Positions 48,389 to 57,401 of a DNA stretch of 64,000 nucleotides are shown one piece after another. The position numbers and the translations under genes were made by a program. How positions within the stretch are numbered: position 1 is the stretch's first letter; every line of letters begins with the position of its first letter. This stretch comes from Phycisphaerales bacterium UBA1161. Its GTDB lineage: Bacteria; Planctomycetota; Phycisphaerae; Tepidisphaerales; Tepidisphaeraceae. The notes beneath the pieces were generated by a model. That model saw only the letters and a program-made list of their open reading frames with translations, had not been told where the DNA came from and searched no databases. The stretch lies in NCBI GenBank assembly GCA_002311745.1, contig DBZL01000028.1:4123-68122 (forward strand), written 5' to 3'.

Positions 48389-51163
48389 TCAGGCGGCGGT
48401 CGAGGAGGAGGCGGAAGAGGAAGAGGAAGAGGAGGTGCCGGAGGTCGAGGTGGTGGTCGTTTTAGCGTTGTTGAAGGCATTCAGGATTGACTGCTGGCTT
48501 TGCAGTTGCGCCAGCGTGGTTTCCATGTTGGCAAACTGCGTCTCCAACTGGGTGCGCTTTTCGGCCAGGATGGCGTTGAGTTCGGTGATCCTGTTTTGGT
48601 ACCCCTGCACGCGCGTGTCGATGGACTGGTTTTGGAGGGTGATGACGCCGTTGACGGGATCGGTCAATTTGTCCACGGCGTTGGAGAGGACGTTGCCCAG
48701 GCCGGTGGTGGCCTGGGTGAACAGTTTCTGCACGGCCGTCGGATCGTTGGCGAAGGCTTCGTCGAACTTGCTCTGATCGAAGTTGAGGGTCGGCGAGCTG
48801 GTGCTGGCGTCGGCGTTGATGGTGATGCCGATGTCGGCGAAGGTCTTGTACTGGCCCGCGCCCTGTACGACGGTGTTGAGCACGTCGTACATCGACTGGG
48901 AAATCTGTTGGGCGGTGGCATCGCCCAGCAGGACGGCGCCGGCGTTGGTGGTGGTGTCGAATTTCGTGTCGGTATCGATTTTGCCCACCAGGGAATTGAA
49001 ATCAGTCACGAAGCTCTGGAGCTGCGTAACGACGCCGCTGGGGTCCGAAGTGACGCTCAGGGTGACGGGGCTGCTGCTGGCGCCGGCGAGGTTGATGGTG
49101 ACGCCCTTGATCACGTTGGCGAGCTGATTTTTGCTGGAGGTGAGCAGCAGGGGCTGATTGCCGTCGCTGCCGCCCATGAAGACGGCGGCATCCTGGGCGT
49201 CGACCAGGTTGCGCACGTTGAGGCCGGTGGCGCCGGTGTCGATGAGCACGCGGCCGGCGGCGCCGGAATTGGTCGCCGTCAGCGACAGCCGATAGGGCGT
49301 GGCGCCGGTGCCGTCGTTGATGATGCTGGCCGTCACGCCAAAGCCGAGCTGGTTGATCTTGGTCTGCAGGGTGGAGAGCGTGTCGGTGCTGGTGACGGTG
49401 ATGGTTTTCTGCATGGCCCCGTCGATGGTGGTGCCTGTGGCGGTGCCGGCGATGTTCAAATCGGCGGCGGTGGTTCCGCCCAGGTCGGTGACCTTGAGCT
49501 TGTTGGCGCCGCCGGCGGTATCGGTCAGGAGCAGGCCGTTGCCGTTGGCGTTGATCGACGCGGTCACGCCGATGTTCTTGGCGTTGATCAGGCGGATGAC
49601 GTCGCCCAGGGTGTTAAACGTGCCGGCGCCCAGATCGACGGTGGCGGTGGCGCCGGCGGAGTTGGTGATCTTGAATTGCCCCAGCGAGACCGGATTGCCG
49701 GCGTTGTACGTGCTGAGCAGCGAGTTTTGGGAAACGTATTGATGTTGCAGATTGGCGCCGTCGACGGTTGGCGTGGAGGTGTCGAAGGTTCCGGCGATGC
49801 CCAGGTCGGCGGCGGTGGTGGAACTGACGTCGCCGATGACGAGGTTTCCGCTGCCGCCGCTGGAATCCTGGATTTGCAGGCCCGTCCCCGAAGCGTTCAG
49901 CGACGCGGTGACCTGCACGCCATCGGTATTGTTGTTGATGGCATTGAGGATATCACTGAAGGAGGTGGTGCCGGACAGATTGATGGTCCCGGAGTGCCCC
50001 GCGCGGTCGGTGATGGAGATGGTCCCCAGGGCCAGGCCGGACCCGCCTTGGAGCGAGGTGACGAGCACGGAATCCAAACCGGCGATGAGGTCGCGGCCGG
50101 TGATGGTGTTGCCGCTGGCGGCGCCCAGGCCGAGGTCGGCCGCCGCTTGCGAGTTGTTCTGCGCGGTGATGGTGAACGATCCACTGCCGCCGCTGGTGTC
50201 GCTCAGGCGGATGGAGGCGTTGTCCGGTGCGATGCTGGCCTTGAGCTTGGATCCGCCGGCGGTGTTGATGATGTTGAGCAAATCGCCGACGGTCTTGGCG
50301 CCGGCCAGGGAGACGTTGATCTGCGTGCCGTCGCTGACGGTGACGGTGAAATCGTTCTGGCCGGCGGTGGTGGTGCGGATGCCGTTGCCGTCGTTGAGCT
50401 GCGACACGGCGGTGGCGGTGGAGAGGTAATTGATGCTGGTGCCGGTGAGGGTATTGGAGGCGACGCTGGAGACGATGCCCAGGTCCTTGGCCGCGGTGCC
50501 TCCGCTGAGGTCTTGCACGATCAGATTACTGGTGGTTTTGCCGGTCTGGTCGGTGAGGACCAATCCATGGTCGGTCACGGCGGCGTGCACGCTGATACCC
50601 AGGGCGGTGTTGATTTTGTTGACCACGTCGTCGAGGGTGACGGCGTCGGAGGTGTCGATAGTTGCCGAGTTGCCGCTGCGGTCGGTGATGCGGAACTGGC
50701 CGCGGCTGACGCCGGCGCCGCCGTTGAGCTGCGACAGGGCCGTTTCGCTGGAGGCTTCTCCGCCGCCCTGTTCCAGCGTGATCGTGCCGGCGCCGACCAG
50801 GGCGTTGGAGGAGTCGGCAAACCCCTCGCTGATGCTCTGTTGGGTGGTGACCGTGCGCGAGACCTGGAACTGATAAGTTCCGACGGCCGCGTCCGTGCCG
50901 GTGGTGGCGGTCAGGACGGAGGTATCGCTGCTGCTGGCGGTGCTGCTCTTGAAGGTCTGCGGCAGGGCCAGCGCGTTCCCGACGGTCTGGATCGAGCTAA
51001 GCTGCGTTTCCAGGTCCTGATAGGCCGTCTTGACGGCCTGGGCGGAACTAATCTCGGTATTGAGGAGAGTGACCGGTTCGGAATCGATGGCGATCAACTC
51101 GTCGATGATCTGGCCGGTGTTGATGCCGCTGATGAGTCCGATGCTGGAAGTGATCTGGGCCAC
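48389..51163 (-). CDS. fliD: Flagellar filament cap protein FliD, expanded
   Basis: 924 residues; many FliD proteins have 450-700. The N-terminal domain starts SSIGLISGINTGQIIDELIA. Between residues about 130 and 600 there are five or six repeats of the flagellin hook-IN type (GxxxITDRSGNSATIDxSD ... DVxxxIN ... LxIxDxxGG ... ADLGI). The C-terminal FliD_C domain has the coiled segment near the end (QNRITELNAILAEKRTQLET) and a Ser/Ala-rich tail. The start is the GTG at 51163, where homology begins; no ATG fits. It caps the growing filament and helps fold flagellin. Confidence 0.93.
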   Translation of the reverse strand: MAQITSSIGLISGINTGQIIDELIAIDSEPVTLLNTEISSAQAVKTAYQDLETQLSSIQTVGNALALPQTFKSSTASSSDTSVLTATTGTDAAVGTYQFQVSRTVTTQQSISEGFADSSNALVGAGTITLEQGGGEASSETALSQLNGGAGVSRGQFRITDRSGNSATIDTSDAVTLDDVVNKINTALGISVHAAVTDHGLVLTDQTGKTTSNLIVQDLSGGTAAKDLGIVSSVASNTLTGTSINYLSTATAVSQLNDGNGIRTTTAGQNDFTVTVSDGTQINVSLAGAKTVGDLLNIINTAGGSKLKASIAPDNASIRLSDTSGGSGSFTITAQNNSQAAADLGLGAASGNTITGRDLIAGLDSVLVTSLQGGSGLALGTISITDRAGHSGTINLSGTTSFSDILNAINNNTDGVQVTASLNASGTGLQIQDSSGGSGNLVIGDVSSTTAADLGIAGTFDTSTPTVDGANLQHQYVSQNSLLSTYNAGNPVSLGQFKITNSAGATATVDLGAGTFNTLGDVIRLINAKNIGVTASINANGNGLLLTDTAGGANKLKVTDLGGTTAADLNIAGTATGTTIDGAMQKTITVTSTDTLSTLQTKINQLGFGVTASIINDGTGATPYRLSLTATNSGAAGRVLIDTGATGLNVRNLVDAQDAAVFMGGSDGNQPLLLTSSKNQLANVIKGVTINLAGASSSPVTLSVTSDPSGVVTQLQSFVTDFNSLVGKIDTDTKFDTTTNAGAVLLGDATAQQISQSMYDVLNTVVQGAGQYKTFADIGITINADASTSSPTLNFDQSKFDEAFANDPTAVQKLFTQATTGLGNVLSNAVDKLTDPVNGVITLQNQSIDTRVQGYQNRITELNAILAEKRTQLETQFANMETTLAQLQSQQSILNAFNNAKTTTTSTSGTSSSSSSSASSSTAA

Positions 51164-51216
51164 AGTGAGTTTTATCGTTCCAAATGCTGCCGCTTCATTG
51201 CTTAAGCCGCAGCGGG

Positions 51217-51465
51217 TTAATCGTCTAACACGCTGCCGCGGTACAAGAGAGACCAATCATGATTATTGGGGTCGGCGATGGCGGCTTCGAGGGCCCGGAG
51301 ATCGGCGGCCATGCGTTCGACGGCGCGTGCGTCGGCGGCCAGACGGTCGCTGGTCCAACGGTCCACGAAAAACGCACACGCCAGGCGTACCATGCGCAGG
51401 CGATGCGCCGTCGCCAGCCATTGGGGCCGGGGGTCCTGTGACAGCTTGGCAAAGCGGCCGCCCAT
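51217..51465 (-). CDS. Small protein of unknown function upstream of fliD
   Basis: 82 residues, helical and Arg/Ala-rich: WLATAHRLRMVRLACAFFVD then RAVERMAADLRALEAAIADP. No family recognised. It ends 53 bases before fliD on the same strand and could be part of that operon. Supported mainly by position and a coherent helical pattern. Confidence 0.5.
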   Translation of the reverse strand: MGGRFAKLSQDPRPQWLATAHRLRMVRLACAFFVDRWTSDRLAADARAVERMAADLRALEAAIADPNNHDWSLLYRGSVLDD

Positions 51466-51595
51466 GTGGCGATTTATCGGAACTTACCCGCCGCGAAGTT
51501 CAGAAAAAGGCCGCTTTGGCTGTGGTCCCGGTTACCGTGCCCAGGGGCAAGGGGGTGTTGAAAAGGGGGCCGGCGCTGCGGTAGGGTGTCGGTTT

Positions 51596-52384
51596 ATGCG
51601 AGGCGACGCCCGGGCAGCCGAACAGTTGCGGCCGATCACGATCACCCGGCAATTCACCCAAACGCCGGCGGGGTCCGTGCTTTGGCAGCAGGGACAAACC
51701 CTTGTGCTGTGCACGGTGTCGATCACCGCCGAGTTGCCGCCGTGGTTCAAGGAGGATCGGCCCGGCGGCTGGGTGACGGCGGAATACGTGATGCACCCGG
51801 CATCCACGCCGCAGCGCAAGGCCTGGCCCAAGATCGGGCATACGGATTCGCGCGGCACGGAAATCCAGCGGCTGATCGGGCGATGCCTGCGCGCGGTGGT
51901 CGACCTGAGCCGGCTCGGTCCGCACACCCTGGCGGTGGATTGCCAGGTTTTGCAGGCCGACGGCGGGACGCGCACGGCGTGCATCTGCGCGGCATACGTG
52001 GCGCTGCGCGACGCGCTGGCGAAACTGCCGCCGGAGTTTCCCCCGCCGCACGGCAAACCAACGACCGACCGCAACGGTCTGGTCCTGCCGCGTTACGATC
52101 CGGCGTTTTACAATCCCGCCGCCGCGCTGGTCGACCAGGTCGCCGCCGTCAGCGTCGCAGTCGTGGATGGGGAGCTTCGGCTCGACCCGGATTACGCCCA
52201 AGACTCGGCGGCGGAAGTGGATCTGAACGTCGCGGCCACGGCGGGGGGACGGCTGGTGGAAGTGCAAGGCTCGGCCGAGAGCGGGCGGGGCTTCGACCGC
52301 GATCAGCTCAACCGCATGATCGATCTGGCCCTGGCCGGATGCGCCAACATCATGGATCAGCAGCGGCGCTGCCTGCTATCATAG
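51596..52384 (+). CDS. rph: Ribonuclease PH
   Basis: A phosphate-dependent 3'-5' exoribonuclease that trims tRNA 3' ends. 262 residues: RPITITRQFTQTPAGSVLWQ, LVLCTVSITAELPPWFKEDR, GWVTAEYVMHPASTPQRK, SRGTEIQRLIGRCLRAVVDL, DCQVLQADGGTRTACICAAY and AAEVDLNVAATAGGRLVEVQ. An insert of about 20 residues (PPEFPPPHGKPTTDRNGLVL) lies in the middle of the core. Start ATG 51596 immediately precedes the conserved start; the frame is open much further upstream. Confidence 0.94.
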   Translation: MRGDARAAEQLRPITITRQFTQTPAGSVLWQQGQTLVLCTVSITAELPPWFKEDRPGGWVTAEYVMHPASTPQRKAWPKIGHTDSRGTEIQRLIGRCLRAVVDLSRLGPHTLAVDCQVLQADGGTRTACICAAYVALRDALAKLPPEFPPPHGKPTTDRNGLVLPRYDPAFYNPAAALVDQVAAVSVAVVDGELRLDPDYAQDSAAEVDLNVAATAGGRLVEVQGSAESGRGFDRDQLNRMIDLALAGCANIMDQQRRCLLS

Positions 52385-52416
52385 AAGACGGTTGGGCGAC
52401 CATGTGGAGCGGTGTC

Positions 52417-53442
52417 ATGAAATCGGTGGCACAGGTGGCGATGCTTGGGGCGGTGCTGTGGCTGGCCGCCTGCGCGGCCCAGCATCGGCCCGGTCCCACG
52501 GCGGCCGGTCCGGCGTCGGACGCGGGGGCGATGGCGGCGCCGACGGCCGCGGACGCAGCGGTGGACGCGCCCGCCGTGCCGCCGGAAGGGGCGATGTACA
52601 CCCTCTTGTGCCTCTCGTTCACCGGGCCCGATCACATCGCTGATGCCACACGCATTAAACAGCAGCTCATCCAGCAGACGCAGCTGAAGGACTGGTACGT
52701 CGTTCACAGCCAAACCCAGAGCGACCTGTATTACGGCTACTACAAGACGCACGAGGACGTCACCCAAACCGAGGAATATGCTCGGGCTCACGCGGAGCAG
52801 GCGAAGATCGCGTCGCTGCACAACGACCAGGGGGAGAAGCTGTTTCCGATGGTGGTGTTCGTGCCGATCAACCTGCCCGATCCGCCGGCGCCCAAGGAGT
52901 GGGAGCTGTCGCGTAACCCGGGGTATTGGACGTTGCAGATCGCGATCTATCGGGACAGCCCGCGGCGCAAGCAGGCGGCGGTGGATGCGGTGCGGGATGC
53001 CCGTGCCCGCGGCATCGAGGCGTATTACCAGCACGGGCCGGCCGCCAGCGGCGTGTTCATCGGCTCCTGGCCCAAGGAGGCCGCCCACCAAAACGACGCG
53101 TCGACCCCGACGCAAGATCCGAACCAGCCTCTGCTGATTCTGTCCAATCCCATTGCGGGCATCGAGGACAAGGATGTTTACACCCAGGACGGACGGAAAG
53201 TGAAAGTGGTGATCGCCACCCTGGAAGTGTCGGACCCGACGCTGAAATCGGCAATGGCTCAGTATCCGTACACGTACGTCAACGGGGAGGTGATGGGCCG
53301 CACCACGCGGGACGGCAAGGTCATTCCCTACCCTTCGTGCCTGATCCCGGTGCCGCACGACGATAATCCCGACCAGCAACCGGCGCTTCCCGGTGGCGAC
53401 GTGCCGGCGCCGGCGGAGTCCGGCCCGGACGGGTCGCGGTAG
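52417..53442 (+). CDS. Lipoprotein of unknown function
   Basis: 341 residues. A lipoprotein signal peptide with lipobox (MLGAVLWLAAC), an Ala/Pro spacer, then a soluble domain containing two similar halves: YTLLCLSFTGPDHIADATRI and YWTLQIAIYRDSPRRKQAAV, each like a SPOR-type repeat (LQIAxY...A...A...GxEAYY). The C-terminus ends in Pro/Asp. Start ATG 52417 has GGAG upstream; 52402 is a weaker option. Probably anchored outside the cytoplasmic membrane or in the outer membrane. Confidence 0.75.
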   Translation: MKSVAQVAMLGAVLWLAACAAQHRPGPTAAGPASDAGAMAAPTAADAAVDAPAVPPEGAMYTLLCLSFTGPDHIADATRIKQQLIQQTQLKDWYVVHSQTQSDLYYGYYKTHEDVTQTEEYARAHAEQAKIASLHNDQGEKLFPMVVFVPINLPDPPAPKEWELSRNPGYWTLQIAIYRDSPRRKQAAVDAVRDARARGIEAYYQHGPAASGVFIGSWPKEAAHQNDASTPTQDPNQPLLILSNPIAGIEDKDVYTQDGRKVKVVIATLEVSDPTLKSAMAQYPYTYVNGEVMGRTTRDGKVIPYPSCLIPVPHDDNPDQQPALPGGDVPAPAESGPDGSR

Positions 53443-53454
53443 ATGGGGAGCGCG

Positions 53455-54078
53455 ATGCGCTTACTGATCGCCAGCACAAACCCGGGCAAGATACGCGAGT
53501 TTGGGCAGATGCTCGGCGGGGCGGGGATCGAATTCACCGACCTGACCCAACAAAGCCAACTTCCGCCGGTGCAGGAGACCGGCAAAACATTCCGCGAAAA
53601 CGCCTGCCTGAAAGCCGCCGCCTACGCCAAACAGTTGAATCTTTGGGCGCTGGCCGATGACAGCGGACTGGCGGTGGATGCGTTGGCCGGCCAACCGGGC
53701 GTTCACTCCGCCCGCTGGGCGGAAATGCATGGGGCCGGGCGCGGCGACGCGGACAATAACGCCCTCCTCTTGCGCCAGCTTGCCGATGTTCCCGATGGGC
53801 AGCGCACCGCGCGATTCGTCTGCGAGCTGGCCCTGGCCGAGCCGGGGGGAAAGGTGGTGCTGACCGCCGGCGACAGCGTCGAGGGAAAAATCCTTCGCCA
53901 GGAGCGCGGGCACAACGGCTTTGGCTACGATCCGCTGTTCTTCGTGGAAGGCTTGGGCAAGACCACGGCCCAACTGGCGCCGCAGCAGAAACATCAGATC
54001 AGCCATCGGGGCAAGGCCTTGCTGCGCATGCGGCTGCTGCTGGAGCGATCGGGGTTGCTCCCGCGCAGCGGGATTTAG
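53455..54078 (+). CDS. rdgB: XTP/dITP diphosphatase
   Basis: A HAM1/RdgB house-cleaning enzyme that hydrolyses dITP and XTP to their monophosphates. 207 residues with IASTNPGKIREF at the start, TFRENACLKAAAYAKQL, ALADDSGLAVDALAGQPGVH, GHNGFGYDPLFFVEG and SHRGKALLRM. Start ATG 53455 follows GGGGAGC and lies 12 bases after the lipoprotein stop. The stop codon TAG falls inside a P3-type repeat. Confidence 0.95.
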   Translation: MRLLIASTNPGKIREFGQMLGGAGIEFTDLTQQSQLPPVQETGKTFRENACLKAAAYAKQLNLWALADDSGLAVDALAGQPGVHSARWAEMHGAGRGDADNNALLLRQLADVPDGQRTARFVCELALAEPGGKVVLTAGDSVEGKILRQERGHNGFGYDPLFFVEGLGKTTAQLAPQQKHQISHRGKALLRMRLLLERSGLLPRSGI

Positions 54079-54106
54079 CGGCGGTGCGCAGCACCGCGGG
54101 TTCGCC
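54074..54106. repeat. P3 repeat at the rdgB stop codon
   Basis: TTTAGCGGCGGTGCGCAGCA then CCGCGGGTTCGCC: the inverted form of the element at 47759, with stem CGGTGC/GCACCG. It supplies the rdgB stop and may act as its terminator. Confidence 0.7.
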
Positions 54107-54188
54107 CGGCCTCGCAGAATCACGGTCGCCTGTTTAGCGCGGCGATATCCTCTTCCGCCAAGGGGCGATCCGGTCTAAACTGCTGGTC

Positions 54189-54605
54189 ATGAGCCGCATC
54201 CTGGTGGCGGTGAGCAGCCCCTACGCCGCGGAAAAGGTCGTGACGGCGGTGGCGGATTTGGCCAAGCGGCTGGCGGCCGAGGTGCTGGTCGTTCACGTCT
54301 CTCGCCCCAGCGGCGGACAAATGCGCCAACAGGAACAGGCCGAGGGGGAGGCGGCCGTCAGCCTGCTGCGCAGCAAACTCCAGCAGCTCGACGTGCCGGT
54401 ACAAACGCTGCTGATGTTCAGCGAGGACATCGCCCGGGCGATTTTGAACACGGCGGCCGAGCACCAGATCAGCCTGATCGTGCTGGGGCTGACGGGGAAA
54501 AACATTTTTGCCCGCCTCCTCGCCGGAAACGTGCCCGTCGAGCTGATCAAGAACACGAAAATTCCCGTCCTGCTACTGCCGCCGGAGGGACCGGGCGCCC
54601 TTTGA
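54189..54605 (+). CDS. Universal stress protein
   Basis: 138 residues, UspA fold. MSRILVAVSSPYAAEKVVTA at the start, and the nucleotide-binding signature G-x2-G-x(9)-G-x: VLGLTGKNIFARLLAGNVPV. KIPVLLLPP closes the fold. It probably binds ATP. Single-domain and stand-alone; the Shine-Dalgarno is weak. Confidence 0.9.
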   Translation: MSRILVAVSSPYAAEKVVTAVADLAKRLAAEVLVVHVSRPSGGQMRQQEQAEGEAAVSLLRSKLQQLDVPVQTLLMFSEDIARAILNTAAEHQISLIVLGLTGKNIFARLLAGNVPVELIKNTKIPVLLLPPEGPGAL

Positions 54606-54642
54606 CGGCGACTCCCGTCGCGAATTTCAAAATAATTCTTTG

Positions 54643-54666
54643 CGCGCAGGGCAATCACGATATAAT
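54643..54666 (+). promoter_or_regulatory. Probable promoter of the arginine decarboxylase gene
   Basis: TATAAT at 54661-54666 with a poor -35 TTGCGC 15 bases upstream. The start codon is about 54 bases further on; a CGATATATCG palindrome lies in the leader. Confidence 0.5.
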
Positions 54667-54720
54667 CCGCGGCTCGCGCGGTGACGATATATCGCGGGAG
54701 GCTTAACGGAGTCTTAAGAA

Positions 54721-55359
54721 ATGGTCAACGGCGACGAACTCATGCCCAAGGAGTGCTTCTTCACCAAGGGCGTCGGCCGACACGCACAGAAGCTGATGAG
54801 TTTTGAGTTGGCGCTGCGCGACGCCGGCATCGAAACGCAGAATCTCGTCCGCGTTTCCTCGATCTATCCCACCACCTGCAAAATCGTCCCGATGAAAGAG
54901 GGCGTGCCCAAGCTCAAGCCGGGACAAATTACGTTCGTCGTGCTCGCCGAGGCGGCGACGGATGAACCCAACCGGCTGATTTGCTCCGGCATCGGCCTGG
55001 CCATCCCGCGCACCCACGCCCACGGCTACATCGCTGAGCACCACGGCTACGGCATGAGCGAAAAAAAGACGGAGGATCTCGTCGAGGACCTGGCCGCCAC
55101 CATGCTGGCCACGACGTTGGGCATCCCCTTCGACGCCGACAAGAGCTGGGATGAGCGGGAACAGCAGTACAAGATGAGCGGCGACATCGTCAAAACCCGC
55201 TCGGTGGTTCAAACCGCCGAGGGCGACAAGAGCGGGCTGTGGACCAGCGTTGTCTCCGCCGTGGTCTTCATCCTCGACCCGACCCTGGTGGAAAGAGCGG
55301 GCGCTGACAAGGCGGTGGTTGAAAAAACCGAGCCGCGAGCAGTGTCGGCCACCGCATGA
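54721..55359 (+). CDS. pdaD: Pyruvoyl-dependent arginine decarboxylase
   Basis: PvlArgDC type, 212 residues. The proenzyme cleaves itself at Ser to make a pyruvoyl group: LVRVSSIYPTTCKIVP contains the conserved cleavage Ser. FFTKGVGRHAQKLMSFELAL precedes it, and GLAIPRTHAHGYIAEHHGYG and KTRSVVQTAEGDKSGLWTSV follow. Makes agmatine from arginine. Start ATG 54721; ATG 54742 is possible. Unlike the common PLP-dependent SpeA. It converges on aguA, which uses its product. Confidence 0.93.
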   Translation: MVNGDELMPKECFFTKGVGRHAQKLMSFELALRDAGIETQNLVRVSSIYPTTCKIVPMKEGVPKLKPGQITFVVLAEAATDEPNRLICSGIGLAIPRTHAHGYIAEHHGYGMSEKKTEDLVEDLAATMLATTLGIPFDADKSWDEREQQYKMSGDIVKTRSVVQTAEGDKSGLWTSVVSAVVFILDPTLVERAGADKAVVEKTEPRAVSATA

Positions 55360-55361
55360 CT

Positions 55362-55391
55362 TTTAGCCGCGTCGCGTGCGACGCGCTTAAA
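55362..55391. terminator. Hairpin between convergent decarboxylase and aguA genes
   Basis: TTTTAGCCGCGTCGCGTGCG then ACGCGCTTAAA: the stem GCGTCGC/GCGACGC sits between TTTTAGC and GCTTAAA, so it can work in both directions. It resembles the P3 elements in outline. Confidence 0.6.
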
Positions 55392-55393
55392 TG

Positions 55394-56482
55394 TCAGCCG
55401 TCTGCGGGCTGCTGCTGGCTCAGACAGTGGATCGCCCCCAATCCCCAGATCAATTCCACGCAGTCGATGCCGATCACTTTGTGCTTTGGCAAATGTGACC
55501 GCAGAATTTCCATCGCCGTGCGGTCGTTATTGCGATTGCCGTAGGTCGGCACCAGAAGGGCGCCGTTGACGAAGTAGAAATTCACGTACGTGGCGGGGAG
55601 ACGCTGGCCGGCGTGCTGAACCACGCCGGGCATGGGAATCTCGATGATTTCAAACGGCCGGCCATCCTGGTCGCGCAGGCGGTGCAATTGCTTGCGCACA
55701 TCGCGTAAGACGGGGTAGTTTTCGTCCTTGGGATCTTCTTCGACGGCGACGACGATTTTGCGGGGGCTGATGAAACGGGTCAGGTCATCCACGTGGCCAT
55801 CCGTGTCGTCGCCGGCGATGGAGCCGCTGAGCCAGCAAACCTTTTTCTGGCCGTAATAGTCTTTCAGATATCGCTCGATTTGGGATTTGCCCAGATCGGG
55901 GTTGCGATTTTTGTTCAGCAGGCAATCGGTGGTGGTGAGCACGGTGCCTTTGCCGTTGAAATCGACGGCGCCGCCTTCCATGACGATGTTGGGATAAAAA
56001 AGGGGAAGACCGAGGTGTTGGGCGATGTGCGTGGGGACGGCATCGTCGTCATCGTACGGCGGATATTTGCCGCCCCAGGCGTTGAACGCCCAATCGACGA
56101 TGGCCAGGGACCGCTTGCCGCGGCTCTTTTTTACGACGAACGCCGGACCGTGATCGCGGCACCAGCTTTCGTTGGTCTTGACGTGGAAAAAACGAACGTT
56201 GCGCAGCGGACAGCCGTGCCGGGTGAGCCGCTGTTTGACGATCCGCTCATAGTTGCCGTTGGGGACGTTGAGGCAGAGGCGCTCGCGGGGGGCGATCTGG
56301 CGAAAGATGCGCGCCAGGTTTTCCAGCACGGCGTGGTATTTGCCGGGAAAGGAAATGCCCTCGGGCCGCGGCCAACTGAACCAGGTGGCGGCGTGTTTCT
56401 CCCATTCGGCTGGAAACGTATAGCCCAGGGATGCCGGCGTGGCTGCCAAAACTTGGGGCGGTTTTTCACGTCGCATCGACAA
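55394..56482 (-). CDS. aguA: Agmatine deiminase
   Basis: Converts agmatine to N-carbamoylputrescine. 362 residues of the PAD/agmatine deiminase family: AEWEKHAATWFSWPRP, ESWCRDHGPAFVV, NIVMEGGAVDFNGKGTVLTT, DDTDGHVDDLTRFISPRKIV and the nucleophile Cys in IWGLGAIHCLSQQQPA. The start overlaps the aguB stop by 17 bases (ATG 56482; ATG 56476 also possible), so both are translated from one message. Confidence 0.94.
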   Translation of the reverse strand: MSMRREKPPQVLAATPASLGYTFPAEWEKHAATWFSWPRPEGISFPGKYHAVLENLARIFRQIAPRERLCLNVPNGNYERIVKQRLTRHGCPLRNVRFFHVKTNESWCRDHGPAFVVKKSRGKRSLAIVDWAFNAWGGKYPPYDDDDAVPTHIAQHLGLPLFYPNIVMEGGAVDFNGKGTVLTTTDCLLNKNRNPDLGKSQIERYLKDYYGQKKVCWLSGSIAGDDTDGHVDDLTRFISPRKIVVAVEEDPKDENYPVLRDVRKQLHRLRDQDGRPFEIIEIPMPGVVQHAGQRLPATYVNFYFVNGALLVPTYGNRNNDRTAMEILRSHLPKHKVIGIDCVELIWGLGAIHCLSQQQPADG

Positions 56483-57398
56483 ACCGTTTGGTCAGATCGC
56501 CGTACGCGTCGATCCGACGGTCGCGCAAAAACGGCCAGTGCGTCCGGCTGAATTCCACTTTTTTCAGATCGCAAGCGACGACCAGGACTTCCTGCTTGCC
56601 GGCTGAAGCCCGCCGGAGGATTTGTCCATCGGGCGCGGCGACGAACGATTGGCCCCAGAACTCGATGCCGTCCTTGCTGACCGCCTTGCCGCCCGGGCCG
56701 ATGATTTTTTCCACACCGATGCGGTTGGGCACGCAGACGAAACAGCCGTTGGCCACCGCGTGACTGCGCTGGATCAGCTCCCAGCTTTCGTGCTGGGCCT
56801 TGCCGTACTGGGCCTTTTCGCGCGGATGCCAGCCGATGGCCGTGGGGAAAAAAAGAATCTGCGCCCCGGCCAAAGCGGTGAGGCGGGACGCTTCGGGAAA
56901 CCACTGGTCCCAGCAGATCAGCACGCCGATTTTTGCGTACCGCGTCTTCCAGGCGCGAAATCCGGCGTCTCCCGGCGTGAAATAAAACTTCTCGTAGTAC
57001 AGCGGATCATCCGGAATGTGCATCTTGCGGTACACGCCCAGGATGGACCCATCCGCGTCGATGACGGCCGCGGTGTTGTGGTACAGGCCCTGCGCGCGTT
57101 TCTCGAACAGCGAGGCGATGATGACGACGCGGCGTTTACGGGCCAGTTTTCCCATCGCATCGGTCGAGGGCCCGGGGATTTTTTCGGCCAGTTGGAAGAA
57201 CCGGTGGTCCTCCACTTGGCAAAAGTATTGCGAGTGGAACAGTTCCGGCGTGCAGATGATCTTTGCCCCATTCTTGGCGGCGTGCTCGATCAGGTGAAGC
57301 TGTTCGGCCAGATTGGCGTCGCCGTCCGGCCCACAGGCCATCTGCGTCAGGCCGACGGTGACGATCGAATCCGTAGGTTTGTGGCGGGACTTGGCCAT
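56466..57398 (-). CDS. aguB: N-carbamoylputrescine amidase
   Basis: The last step to putrescine: removes carbamoyl as CO2 and ammonia. 310 residues, nitrilase superfamily with Glu in IICTPELFHSQYFCQ, Lys in VYRKMHIPDDPLYYEK and Cys in IGVLICWDQWFPEASRL. Start ATG 57398. Its leader is a P1 palindrome whose last bases, GGGGAGAGGGGAAAAG, also look like the ribosome-binding site. First gene of aguB-aguA. Confidence 0.94.
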   Translation of the reverse strand: MAKSRHKPTDSIVTVGLTQMACGPDGDANLAEQLHLIEHAAKNGAKIICTPELFHSQYFCQVEDHRFFQLAEKIPGPSTDAMGKLARKRRVVIIASLFEKRAQGLYHNTAAVIDADGSILGVYRKMHIPDDPLYYEKFYFTPGDAGFRAWKTRYAKIGVLICWDQWFPEASRLTALAGAQILFFPTAIGWHPREKAQYGKAQHESWELIQRSHAVANGCFVCVPNRIGVEKIIGPGGKAVSKDGIEFWGQSFVAAPDGQILRRASAGKQEVLVVACDLKKVEFSRTHWPFLRDRRIDAYGDLTKRFVDAT

Positions 57399-57401
57399 CT
57401 T

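Noticed and set aside
48500..51205. 901-codon open frame on the + strand opposite fliD
   Set aside because: Shadow of fliD. Its Gly/Val/Asp-rich, repetitive translation follows from the antisense of the hook-IN repeats; fliD has clear family domains on the other strand.
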